Assembly (NCBI RefSeq): GCF_026723865.1
Contig: NZ_CP113529.1
Span: 3,472,001 to 3,536,000 of the forward strand
Length of the DNA stretch: 64,000 bases
Direction: 5' to 3'
Source: Mycobacterium sp. Aquia_216
GTDB lineage: Bacteria > Actinomycetota > Actinomycetes > Mycobacteriales > Mycobacteriaceae
The notes under the pieces are model-generated. The model ran no database searches. It was not told the DNA's origin and saw only the letters and a list, made by a program, of their open reading frames with translations. Shown piece after piece: positions 9,197 through 17,269 of the stretch. Every line of letters starts with the position of its first letter. Position 1 is the stretch's first letter. Both the position numbers and the translations under genes were made by a program.

Positions 9197-10696
9197 GTGG
9201 CCGAGAAGGAACCGCAGACGATCTCTTACCCGGCGCCAGACTCACGTCCGCGCCGCCACGACTACGCCCCACTTGACCCCCACGTCATCGTCCTTTTCGG
9301 GGCAACGGGGGACCTGGCGAAACGCAAGCTGATTTCCGGCTTGGCCTACCTGGATCAGTCCGAGCTCGCACCCGATATCCAGGTCGTCGCAACGTCGCTG
9401 GAAGAACTCAGCAACGACGAGTTCCGGGATATCGCCAAGAACGCGATCGATTCGTACGGCACCCACAAGCTCACGCCCGAACAGTGGGCCGACTTCTCGA
9501 AAATTGTCACCTATGTCCCGCAGGGCGCCGGACCGCAAGCCCTTGCCAACGCGGTCGCCGAGGCCGAAGCCAACCTCGGGCCGAAAGTGCGCCGACTGCA
9601 CTACCTGTCGGTCCCGCCCAAAGCGGCGCGCGACGTCATCACCACGCTGCGCGACGCGAACCTTGTCGAGCGCTCCCGAGTGGTGATGGAAAAGCCGTTC
9701 GGCACGAACTTGGCCAGCGCTGTGGCCCTCAACGACTTCTTGCACGAAACGTTCGACGAAGCCCAGATCTTCCGCATCGACCACTTCTTGGGCAAGGAAG
9801 CCGCCCAGAACATTCTGGCGTTCCGCTTCGCCAACGGTCTGTTCGAGCCGATCTGGAACCGCAACTTCATCGACCACATCCAGATCGACATTCCCGAAAC
9901 CCTGGGTCTGGATCAGCGGGCGAACTTCTACGAAAGCACCGGCGCCTACAAGGATATGGTGGTGACCCACCTGTTCCAGGTGATGGCGTTCGTCGTGATG
10001 GAGCCGCCGACCGCCCTCGAGCCGTATGCCATCAGCGAAGAGAAGAACAAGGTGTTCCGCTCGATGCTCCCGGTGAAATGCGCCGATGTGGTGCGCGGCC
10101 AGTACGACGGGTACCGCGGGGAGGTCGGAGTGGCAAGAGATTCCGACACCGAGACGTTCATCGCGCTCAAGGTCGGGATCGACAACTGGCGTTGGGCGGG
10201 CGTCCCGATCTACCTGCGCACCGGCAAGAAGATGGCCCAGGGCATCCGCATCATCTCGATCGCCTTCAAAGAGGCTCCGCGCAGCATGTTCCCGCCCGGG
10301 TCGGGCGTAGGGACCCAGGGCCCTGATCACCTCACGTTCGATCTCGCTGACAACTCGAAGGTCTCGCTGTCCTTCTATGGCAAGCGGCCCGGCCCCGGGA
10401 TGAAGCTCGACAAATTGTCGATGCAGTTCTCTTCACAGGAGATCGACACCGCAGACCAGACACTCGAGGCCTACGAGCGGCTCATTCTCGATGCGATGCG
10501 CGGCGATCACACGCTGTTCACCACCGCCGAGGGCATCGAATCGCTATGGGAGCGTTCGCAGGCGCTGCTCGACGATCCGCCGCCGGCCAAGATCTATCCG
10601 GCCGGCACCTGGGGCCCCAACGCCATTCACCAATTGATCGCGCCCAATGCGTGGCGGCTGCCGTTCGAGCGGGGATGGCGCGAAAACCGGGCCTAG
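9197..10696 (+). CDS. zwf: glucose-6-phosphate 1-dehydrogenase
   Basis: This 499-residue enzyme catalyses NADP-dependent oxidation of glucose 6-phosphate to 6-phosphogluconolactone, the entry step of the oxidative pentose phosphate pathway. The dinucleotide motif LFGATGDLAKRKL lies near residue 34. The active-site signature RIDHFLGKE begins at residue 193 with the catalytic Asp-His. Further conserved blocks are RNFIDHIQI and VPIYLRTGKKM. The length matches the family. The start is GTG 9197. It converges on the lactate permease gene with a 15-bp gap and probably shares a transcript with the LLM oxidoreductase upstream. Confidence 0.97.
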   Translation: MAEKEPQTISYPAPDSRPRRHDYAPLDPHVIVLFGATGDLAKRKLISGLAYLDQSELAPDIQVVATSLEELSNDEFRDIAKNAIDSYGTHKLTPEQWADFSKIVTYVPQGAGPQALANAVAEAEANLGPKVRRLHYLSVPPKAARDVITTLRDANLVERSRVVMEKPFGTNLASAVALNDFLHETFDEAQIFRIDHFLGKEAAQNILAFRFANGLFEPIWNRNFIDHIQIDIPETLGLDQRANFYESTGAYKDMVVTHLFQVMAFVVMEPPTALEPYAISEEKNKVFRSMLPVKCADVVRGQYDGYRGEVGVARDSDTETFIALKVGIDNWRWAGVPIYLRTGKKMAQGIRIISIAFKEAPRSMFPPGSGVGTQGPDHLTFDLADNSKVSLSFYGKRPGPGMKLDKLSMQFSSQEIDTADQTLEAYERLILDAMRGDHTLFTTAEGIESLWERSQALLDDPPPAKIYPAGTWGPNAIHQLIAPNAWRLPFERGWRENRA

Positions 10697-10711
10697 TCAC
10701 GCGGGCACGAG

Positions 10712-12358
10712 TCAGAACACCATCCACGACAGCACCGAGGCTTGGAGTCCTGACAGGACACAGATGAAGACCAGGAACACCACGCTCCACAACATCACTC
10801 GGCGAAAAATATCGCCTTCTTTTCCGTGCAGGTCGACCGCCGCGGCCGCGATCGCGAGGTTCTGCGGCGAGATCATCTTGCCAAGCACACCGCCGGAGCT
10901 GTTGCCCGCGGCCATCAACAGCGGGGAGAGCCCCGCCTTGGCCGCCGCGGTCACCTGAAGGGCGCCAAATAGGGAGTTTGACGAGGTGTCGGAACCGGTT
11001 ACCGCCACACCGAGCCAGCCCAGAATGGGGGAGAGCAGCGCGAAGGCGCCCCCCGCCCCGGCCATCCAGGTGCCTAAGGTGATGGTCTGACCGGAGGCGT
11101 TCATCACGAAAGCCAGTGCCAACACTGCCATTACGGTGACGATGGCCCATCGGAGCTGGTGCAGCGTCGCCCCGTAAGCCTTGATCGCTCCTGCACCCGA
11201 CAGACGCAGCACCAACATCGAGACGATGCCCGCCACGAGCATCTGAGTACCCGGCGTAGTCAGCAGATTGAAGGTGAAGATCGGAAGCGCCGATGGGCTG
11301 CCCTTGGCGGTGTACAAGTGCAGCCCCGGCCAATGCACGGTGTAGGTCGCGGTTTCGAGAAGCTGCTTCACTGCCGGGATCTGGCAAAGCACGAAGATGG
11401 CGATGATGATCGCGTAAGGCGCGTATGCGCGGAGCGCCTCGGCGCGTGACTCCGGGCGCCCAAGGCTTGCAGCGAATTCCGGTGACGACGTGTCGGCGGC
11501 GCCGCCCGCGACCACCGCGGCACGGGGTGCCGGCTGCGGACGCTTGACGCGCAGCAGTAACACGACGGCGCCGGCGGAGAGCAGCGAGGCCACCACATCG
11601 GCCAGCGGCACCGACACGTAGTTCGAGGTGGCGTACTGGCCGAGTCCGAAAACCACGCCGGCCGTCAGGGCCGCAGGCCAGGTCTCCCGAACCCCGCGCC
11701 GGCCGTCGGCGATGGCCACCAGGGTGAATGGGACGAAGACGGCCATGATGGGGGTTTGACGCCCGACCATCGCGCCGAGCGCGTCGCTAGACAGCCCGGA
11801 TACCTTGCCCAGCGTGATGATGGGTGTTGCCATCGCCCCGAAGGCGACCGGTGCGGTGTTGGCGACCAGCGCGAGGACGGCGGCTTTGAGCGGCTTGAAG
11901 CCCAGGGCCAACAGCATCACCGAAGTGACCGCCACGGGCGCGCCGAATCCGGCCAAGGCTTCGAGCAGCGCGCCGAAGGAAAACGCGATGATGATCGCCT
12001 GGATGCGGTGATCGTCGCTGACGCTCGCAAAACTGCGCCGCAGCACATCGAAGTGTCCCGTCTGCACTGTCATCTGGTAGACCCAGATCGCGTTGATCAC
12101 GATCCAGAGGATCGGGAAGAACCCGAAGACGGCGCCCTCACTACCCGCCAGCAACGCCTGCCCAATTGGCATCCGGTACAAGGCAACTGCGATCGCGATC
12201 GCCACGCCCAGCGATAGCAGCGAAGCCATCCACGCCCGCATACGCAATACGCCAAGCAGCACAAAGAGCATCGCCAGCGGTAAGGCCGCCGCGACTGAAC
12301 TCAGACCCAAAGAGTGAGCGACGGGGTCGAGGATCTGACGATACATATTTGGCACCAT
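10712..12358 (-). CDS. lctP: L-lactate permease family transporter
   Basis: This ~548-residue polytopic membrane protein has about 12-14 hydrophobic helices. Characteristic blocks of LctP/LldP permeases are present: GFFPILWIVINAIWVYQMT, SFGALLEALAGFGAPVAV, the VGRQTPIMAVFVPF loop, and the C-terminal VTGSDTSSNSLFGALQ and GNSSGGVLGKMISPQN. It probably imports L-lactate or glycolate with protons. The start is uncertain: ATG 12358 (MVPNMYRQ) is used and ATG 12346 is equally possible; a longer frame to 12418 is unlikely. No lactate dehydrogenase gene lies beside it. It converges on zwf. Confidence 0.92.
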   Translation of the reverse strand: MVPNMYRQILDPVAHSLGLSSVAAALPLAMLFVLLGVLRMRAWMASLLSLGVAIAIAVALYRMPIGQALLAGSEGAVFGFFPILWIVINAIWVYQMTVQTGHFDVLRRSFASVSDDHRIQAIIIAFSFGALLEALAGFGAPVAVTSVMLLALGFKPLKAAVLALVANTAPVAFGAMATPIITLGKVSGLSSDALGAMVGRQTPIMAVFVPFTLVAIADGRRGVRETWPAALTAGVVFGLGQYATSNYVSVPLADVVASLLSAGAVVLLLRVKRPQPAPRAAVVAGGAADTSSPEFAASLGRPESRAEALRAYAPYAIIIAIFVLCQIPAVKQLLETATYTVHWPGLHLYTAKGSPSALPIFTFNLLTTPGTQMLVAGIVSMLVLRLSGAGAIKAYGATLHQLRWAIVTVMAVLALAFVMNASGQTITLGTWMAGAGGAFALLSPILGWLGVAVTGSDTSSNSLFGALQVTAAAKAGLSPLLMAAGNSSGGVLGKMISPQNLAIAAAAVDLHGKEGDIFRRVMLWSVVFLVFICVLSGLQASVLSWMVF

Positions 12359-12474
12359 ATGGAACGCCAACGCGCCTATGTCTCGGATATATCTGCTGAC
12401 AACAACGAATGTACGCACCAGATTTGGAGATGTGTTAAATCAATCAGTTTATTTATGCGTACACGCCGCACGCG

Positions 12475-12637
12475 CGGAGCTGAAGCACTGGGTGGCCTGC
12501 CGGTCACGTTCAATGTCATCGCGGTGTTCGAAGTACGCGACGGCGCGATCAGCAACTGGCGTGAATATTGGGACACCAGCCACGTCGCAAAGCAGATCGG
12601 CATCGAGGCGTCCCACATGTTCGACGCGCTCGCCTAG
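12475..12637 (+). pseudogene. C-terminal remnant of a limonene-epoxide hydrolase/SnoaL-like protein
   Basis: About 53 in-frame residues remain, ending at a TAG at 12635. The segment VIAVFEVRDGAISNWREYWD is the terminal strand-turn-strand of limonene-1,2-epoxide-hydrolase and nuclear-transport-factor-2-like folds. The N-terminal two thirds, including the catalytic Arg-Asp region, are absent, and the upstream part of the frame shows no homology. It sits between the lactate permease promoter and the GGDEF gene. A nonfunctional fragment is the simplest reading; a short functional protein is unlikely. Confidence 0.6.
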
Positions 12638-13587
12638 TTGGCGGGCAAGTCGCGAGAGCGCTTGTTGGCGTACATGTGCTCATCCGCGAGACGCATGAGA
12701 TCCTGCTCCCCACACGCGATCCCGGCGCTGAAACTCACTGGCTCGCCGACGTCGGCCCAGCGACGCCGGAGCCGGTCGAGGACCTGTTCGGCCTCGGTGC
12801 GGTCGGCACCGACGAGCATGAGCAGGAACTCGTCACCACCGATACGAAAGGAGACGTCTTCCTCGCGGACCGTCGTTCGGATCGCCTCGGCGAAGGCGAC
12901 CAAGACGTCGTCGCCGGCCTCGTGACCGTGACCGTCGTTGTAGAGCTTGAAATTATCGAGATCGATGAGCACCACGGCCGACCCACTGGCGTGCGTCGAC
13001 AGCTGCGGTCCGAGCGTGCTCCGATCGAACAGTTGGGTGAGCGCGTCGGTTTGCGCGATCTTGCGGAGCAGCGCGCTCTGCGCCTCCAACCGGGCAACGA
13101 GCCAGGCCGGGACTTCGGCAATCATGACCCACATGGTCGCGGCCAACACCACCGTCAGTAGCGCGCCGGGGAGGGGCTTGGCGCCGCCCACGACGAACGC
13201 TACAACCCCGAGCGGGACGATGGCGAGCGAGCGCCAGCGCGGGCAAGTCAGCCCGATGTAGGCGAACGAAACCGTGACCGTGCCGGGCAGATCTCGAGTA
13301 GCGGCCGGATCAATGGCCCCCGCGAGGGCGGTGACGACGAGCGCCGCTACGGCCCACCCGACGAGCAGGTCCCGCCGTAAATGCCAACCGCGCAGCCAAC
13401 CGACAAACGCGGCGATCGCCGCCACGAAAGCCGCACCGCCGAGGAACCAGAACAACTCAGCCTCGGCTGCGGCACCCCGAACGTGCGCACCGAACGCGCC
13501 GTAGAGCGCGATCAGCAATAGCAATGCCGTCAAGCCGATCGCATGCAAATGCGCAACGGACGGCTGAGGGTCCACGCGCCATTGCAC
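12634..13587 (-). CDS. membrane-anchored GGDEF diguanylate cyclase
   Basis: The 317 residues begin with about 150 residues of hydrophobic helices (for example GLTALLLLIALYGAFGAHV and a later PGALLTVVLAATMWVMIAEV), giving roughly five to six membrane spans. A GGDEF domain follows: AQTDALTQLFDRSTLG, VVLIDLDNFKLYND, and the catalytic loop FRIGGDEF. The signature is intact, so cyclic di-GMP synthesis is likely. No inhibitory RxxD four residues before GGDEF is evident. The start was placed at GTG 13587; the frame is open to 13887, but that part would overlap the neighbouring secreted protein gene. Membrane sensor type is unknown. Confidence 0.86.
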   Translation of the reverse strand: MQWRVDPQPSVAHLHAIGLTALLLLIALYGAFGAHVRGAAAEAELFWFLGGAAFVAAIAAFVGWLRGWHLRRDLLVGWAVAALVVTALAGAIDPAATRDLPGTVTVSFAYIGLTCPRWRSLAIVPLGVVAFVVGGAKPLPGALLTVVLAATMWVMIAEVPAWLVARLEAQSALLRKIAQTDALTQLFDRSTLGPQLSTHASGSAVVLIDLDNFKLYNDGHGHEAGDDVLVAFAEAIRTTVREEDVSFRIGGDEFLLMLVGADRTEAEQVLDRLRRRWADVGEPVSFSAGIACGEQDLMRLADEHMYANKRSRDLPAN

Positions 13588-13747
13588 GTGCTCAGAATAA
13601 AGGCGCGGAGCACGCCTTTCGTTCCCAATCCCGATGATGCCGCATACACGATGATCTCGGCGTCGAGATTCAACGGCATCGCGGACACGCCCGTCGTGCT
13701 GGCGCAACATGCTTCGAACGACGACAAGGCCTACAGACGGGTGACGA

Positions 13748-14221
13748 TCAGCTGCCTGGGAAGGCGTTGACGCCCATGACGAGCGCGGCGGTACCGCCGT
13801 ACAGGTATGCGACCTCGACCGCCTCGGTGATTTCGGCCTCCGATGCGCCCGCGGCACGCGCGTTATCGGCGAGCGACCTGACACCATCGGGATGCGCGGC
13901 GATCGTGTCGGTGATCATTCCCATCAGCAGCTTGTACTTGGCTGGAATGGCTCCGTCTTTGAGGATTCGCTCGCGCATCCCCTGGTAGGCGCCGGCGAAT
14001 TGTGGGTCACGCTGTTCCACCGCCGCGAGCCACGGAGGGTTGTCTGCTTGCGAAGCCGGCGCGGGATCGGCACACCCACTCGCTGACACGCGGGCAGGGG
14101 AGCCGTCGCCGCACCCGTCGGCGCGACCAGAGGGCGCCGTCTCGATGGCCAGACTCCCACCGATGATCAACAGAGCGGCCGATAGAGCGGTACACGCCTT
14201 GAAGCGAGAGGTATTCGTCAT
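13748..14221 (-). CDS. exported carboxymuconolactone decarboxylase-like protein
   Basis: The 157-residue protein begins with a Sec signal peptide (TALSAALLIIGGSLAI) and a short Cys-containing linker. A CMD/AhpD-like helical domain follows: ALDPQFAGAYQ-like, KYKLLMGMITDTIAAH, and GASEAEITEAVEVAYLYGG. The usual CxxC or single catalytic Cys of AhpD-type proteins is absent from the equivalent helix, so a peroxidase role is doubtful. Export of a CMD domain is unusual. ATG 14221 is preferred over 14257, because the hydrophobic core then starts at the normal distance. It lies 160 bp upstream of the GGDEF gene on the same strand. Confidence 0.75.
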   Translation of the reverse strand: MTNTSRFKACTALSAALLIIGGSLAIETAPSGRADGCGDGSPARVSASGCADPAPASQADNPPWLAAVEQRDPQFAGAYQGMRERILKDGAIPAKYKLLMGMITDTIAAHPDGVRSLADNARAAGASEAEITEAVEVAYLYGGTAALVMGVNAFPGS

Positions 14222-14605
14222 TGGGGGCACGGTACGCCCACGCGTTCCTTGCGGCAACTGAAAGCCATTGTGGCCCTTCGCTATAACGTCGCGATTGGCG
14301 AGTTTCAGGCCGCGGGCGCACGAACGACGTGCCGACGGCGTTGGGCACTAGAGCGTCCGGCAGCGCTCCGGCGAACCGGCATCGCGTGCCGATGATGAAC
14401 TGTTTACCGCTGCTGGCATCACCAAGCCGGCAGTTGACTTCGGAGCCGGTCCTGAAGGGGTCGTCCGTGTGACCGCCCGCCGGTGCTGACGGTTCGCACT
14501 GCCACGAGGCGACACACCGACTAGCATTTGCGGAAAGCGAGTACAAATGGCCCTGCCAAGCAGCGAGCGGGATTTCAACTGCCTGAGTAGAGAGGGCTGC
14601 ACCGT
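14222..14605. other. intergenic region without a recognisable gene
   Basis: About 380 bp lie between the divergent exported CMD protein and the transglutaminase-like gene. Open frames cross it on the reverse strand but have no recognisable protein features and extend antisense into the neighbours. I see no repeat or strong hairpin in it. Confidence 0.5.
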
Positions 14606-15459
14606 ATGCCCGCATCCAGACGCCGCGCCGCGGACACCAATACCAGCCCCGCTGGCCTTGTCCGTAAAGTCGGCGCAGAGATTGAAGTCGAAGTGACCGA
14701 GCCGACGACGCTGGACTTCCAGATCGCAGTCAGCCGTCAATCTGGCGTTACGCTCGACGAGTCGTTGGCAATCACGCTGAACGGCAAGGTAATTGAGCCG
14801 AGCGAAATAGTCGGCGAGCATCAGACGAGAATTCATGTCGTGCAGGCCGGCAGGGGAACGGTCACCGCGTCGTACTCGGCGACGGTCATCGGCCAAGCCG
14901 ATGTCCCGCCGGTCAGTGATATCGACCTGATCACCTATCTGCGGCCAAGCCGATACGCGGAGTCCGACAAGTTCTTCGGCTTTGCCACCACTGAATTCGA
15001 GCAGTACGCCAGCTCAGTCACCTTGCTCGAAAAGGTCTCGTCCTGGGTCGGCACCCGGCTGAGATACGTCCCGGGATCCAGCGATCCGATCGATGGAGCT
15101 GCCGACACCTTGCTCGCCGGCGAAGGAGTGTGTCGCGACTACGCGCACCTGGTTATCGCGCTGCTGCGCGCGCTCTATGTCCGGCCCGCTTGGTGGCGGT
15201 GTACGCGCCGGGCTGCCAGCCAATGGATTTTCACGCGGTCGCCGAGGCATTCGTCGACGGTGCCTGGCGGGCCGTCGATGCGACGTGCCTCGCGCCACGC
15301 CAGTCGATGGTGCGGATCGCCACCGGACGCGATGCCGCCGACACCGCGTTCCTGGACAACCACAAGGGCGCCATCGCATTGCAGAACATGATGGTCACGG
15401 CGGTGGCCGACGGTGAGCTGCCTAGGGACTCGGTCGAGGATCTCGTCAGCCTGCGGTAG
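14606..15459 (+). pseudogene. transglutaminase-like (cysteine protease fold) gene with a one-base frameshift
   Basis: The N-terminal ~190 residues carry the bacterial transglutaminase-like N domain (DFQIAVSRQSG, ITLNGKVIEP, RIHVVQAGRGTV) and the catalytic Cys motif GEGVCRDYAHLVIALLRAL. At about 15180 the frame is lost. The expected continuation PARLVAVYAPG, with the catalytic His in MDFHAVAEAF and the Asp region GAWRAVDATCLAP, continues in the next frame up to a stop at 15459. Restoring one C near 15181 (GTCCGG to GTCCCGG) rejoins the protein at about 283 residues. It is either a true inactivating deletion or a sequencing error. The family cleaves or crosslinks peptides; some members sit beside alpha-E and circularly permuted ATP-grasp genes, which are not seen here. 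Confidence 0.8.
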
Positions 15460-15650
15460 CGCGGTCGCAACGTGTCGAGCTCCGCAACTCGCGCGGGATC
15501 TTCTCGAAGTAGTCGGTGAACATCAGGCGGCCCTCGCACGAGGTGTAGCACGGCGCCCGGGATCGCTGCCTCGCCGTCAGGGTCACCCATCTCCGCCCAG
15601 GCGAGCTCGCCCCCGCCGATGAGTTGGATGAGCCGTGTCTGCGCAGTCAT
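15446..15650 (-). pseudogene. collapsed alpha/beta hydrolase remnant
   Basis: The reverse strand starts MTAQTRLIQLIGGGELAWAE at 15650, the usual N-terminal strand pair of a hydrolase (…LAWAEMGDPDG…). It then jumps in another frame to RLMFTDYFEKIPRELR, a segment that reads like the C-terminal end of such proteins, ending at a TGA at 15446. The nucleophile elbow and most of the core are missing. I read this as a gene reduced by an internal deletion and a frameshift. It overlaps the 3' end of the broken transglutaminase gene on the other strand. Confidence 0.55.
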
Positions 15651-15925
15651 GACCTTATGCGCTGTACGCGTGTATACGACTGAGTGACAAGGCATTACGG
15701 CGTAGTGACATCTGACGTTTCCCGCAGCGGTATCGGCCCCAGGAGCCACAGACTTGTACCTAATAGGTGACGCGTCCTGGTGGAAAATCCACCGTGGCAA
15801 CCAAAATGAGCATCGGTCACTGAACCGTTTGCCGTCATCATGGCACTTCGCGCGTGGCTACTGCGGCACATACCTGAACCGCCAAGCAGTCGGGCAGATG
15901 TTGATCATCGGGAGAAGGCAGGGGA

Positions 15926-16594
15926 TTGAACAAACAAGCTAAGCCGTTGGAAGTCGAATTAACGCGGGGGTCGGTCCTTCCCTCCGAGCTTAAACACATG
16001 CTAGAGATGGGTGCGCAAGAGGCAAATTGCATACTCATGACGATGGTTTGGTCCGACAGTAGTCAGGCCTCAACAACCGACCTCAATGACATCGAGCCGA
16101 TTGAAGACGCCGAAGACGTCAAATCGGTGTTTGCAAAATTTCACTACAACGACGGTTCAACCTTGACCATTTGGCTAAGCCGGTACTACCGCCACATACT
16201 CGAGGCCGTCGGAACGATATCGCTTCAGCGACAATCGTCAATAGTTCAGTACTGGGCCACCTTGCCGGACCGCAGCTCGCTGACCTATCTTGCGGCGAAC
16301 TGGCTCCGTTCTCTGCCGATTGCACTGCTCGGCGGGGCATGTACGTTTTTTGTTGCCGGCTTCTTTTTTCACGGTGGACGACATTCGATGGCGCCCTGGG
16401 CACTTCGGATAGGATTTCTGCTAATCGCATTGTGCTCGTACTTGTTTGTACGATCCACCCGCGCCACCCACGGATTTTCTAAATTGGTCGTCCTCGCCCG
16501 CCGCCCCCGCAGGGACACCTGGACCGCAGTGGCTGGGATCTCAGGGATCGCAGCACTCTTTCTCAGCCTGATTGCCTATCTCTTCCCGCGGTGA
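15926..16594 (+). CDS. hypothetical membrane protein, A/T-richer than neighbours
   Basis: Function not recognised. The 222-residue frame starts at TTG 15926 (preceded by AGAAGGCAGGGGA). It has a soluble N-terminal ~130 residues with acidic stretches (DLNDIEPIEDAEDVKS) and a WLSRYYRHI segment. Three hydrophobic helices follow (around 133-152, 160-178 and 200-219), and the protein ends FPR. The codon use includes many A/T-ending codons and the base composition is visibly lower in GC than the surrounding genes, suggesting acquisition by transfer. Homologues with a known role are not apparent to me. Confidence 0.6.
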   Translation: MNKQAKPLEVELTRGSVLPSELKHMLEMGAQEANCILMTMVWSDSSQASTTDLNDIEPIEDAEDVKSVFAKFHYNDGSTLTIWLSRYYRHILEAVGTISLQRQSSIVQYWATLPDRSSLTYLAANWLRSLPIALLGGACTFFVAGFFFHGGRHSMAPWALRIGFLLIALCSYLFVRSTRATHGFSKLVVLARRPRRDTWTAVAGISGIAALFLSLIAYLFPR

Positions 16595-16626
16595 GCGAAT
16601 GGCCACCCTGGTGCGGGTCAGGTCTG

Positions 16627-17193
16627 CTAGCCCGAGGCGCTGAGGATCTTGATCGCGAAGATGAGCGAGTCGCCTGGCCGGATTCCAGCACTGGGCTGAC
16701 CTTCGGGGTAGCCATCCGCGGGGACCATCGCGACGGCGACCGTCGAACCGACCTTTTGTCCGGCGATGGCCTTCTGGAAGCCGGTCACGACTCCGGTAAG
16801 CGGGAAGTCAACCGGGGCGCCGCGGTCGTAGCTGCTGTCGAACACGGATCCGTCACGTCCGTTGACGCCCATGTAGCAGACGGAAACCTTGGCAGTGCTC
16901 GAGACCACCGGTCCATCTCCGGCGTGCAGCGTATGCACCTGGGTCTGGTTGACGCTGAAGGGGCCCGTCACGGTCACGCGCGGAGCTGTCGTGTCCGTAG
17001 GACCGATGACAGCGATGCTGCCGGTGGTCCCGGCCAGCGTCCAGTCCGGTGTCCCACCAGCCGGCGGTGCTGCCGTCGGGCACGAGCCGGCCGCGGTTGC
17101 CGTACCCGATCCCGCCAGCATCAGAACGGTTGCCGCGACACAGGCCGCGAGCACGACGGAGGAGTACACCCGGGAAGATTTCACGGCCGTCAC
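16627..17193 (-). CDS. exported FKBP-type peptidyl-prolyl cis-trans isomerase
   Basis: The ~188-residue product starts at GTG 17193, with a signal peptide (SSVVLAACVAATVLMLAG) and an Ala-rich cleavage region. The C-terminal ~100 residues are an FKBP domain: AKVSVCYMGV, the FDSSYDRGAPVDFPL flap strand, VVTGFQKAIAGQKVGSTV and YPEGQPSAGIRPGDSLIFAI. Several active-site aromatics of FKBP12-like enzymes are replaced, so activity may be modest. It may act in folding of exported proteins. The frame is open upstream to 17289 but overlaps the end of the WS/DGAT gene there. Confidence 0.86.
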   Translation of the reverse strand: MTAVKSSRVYSSVVLAACVAATVLMLAGSGTATAAGSCPTAAPPAGGTPDWTLAGTTGSIAVIGPTDTTAPRVTVTGPFSVNQTQVHTLHAGDGPVVSSTAKVSVCYMGVNGRDGSVFDSSYDRGAPVDFPLTGVVTGFQKAIAGQKVGSTVAVAMVPADGYPEGQPSAGIRPGDSLIFAIKILSASG

Positions 17194-17269
17194 GCTACAG
17201 CCACGTTGCTTTCTGAAACGCCACGGGCCCAGAGGGCGTCGGTTTGCCCGACACGGAGCCCACAGTTCG

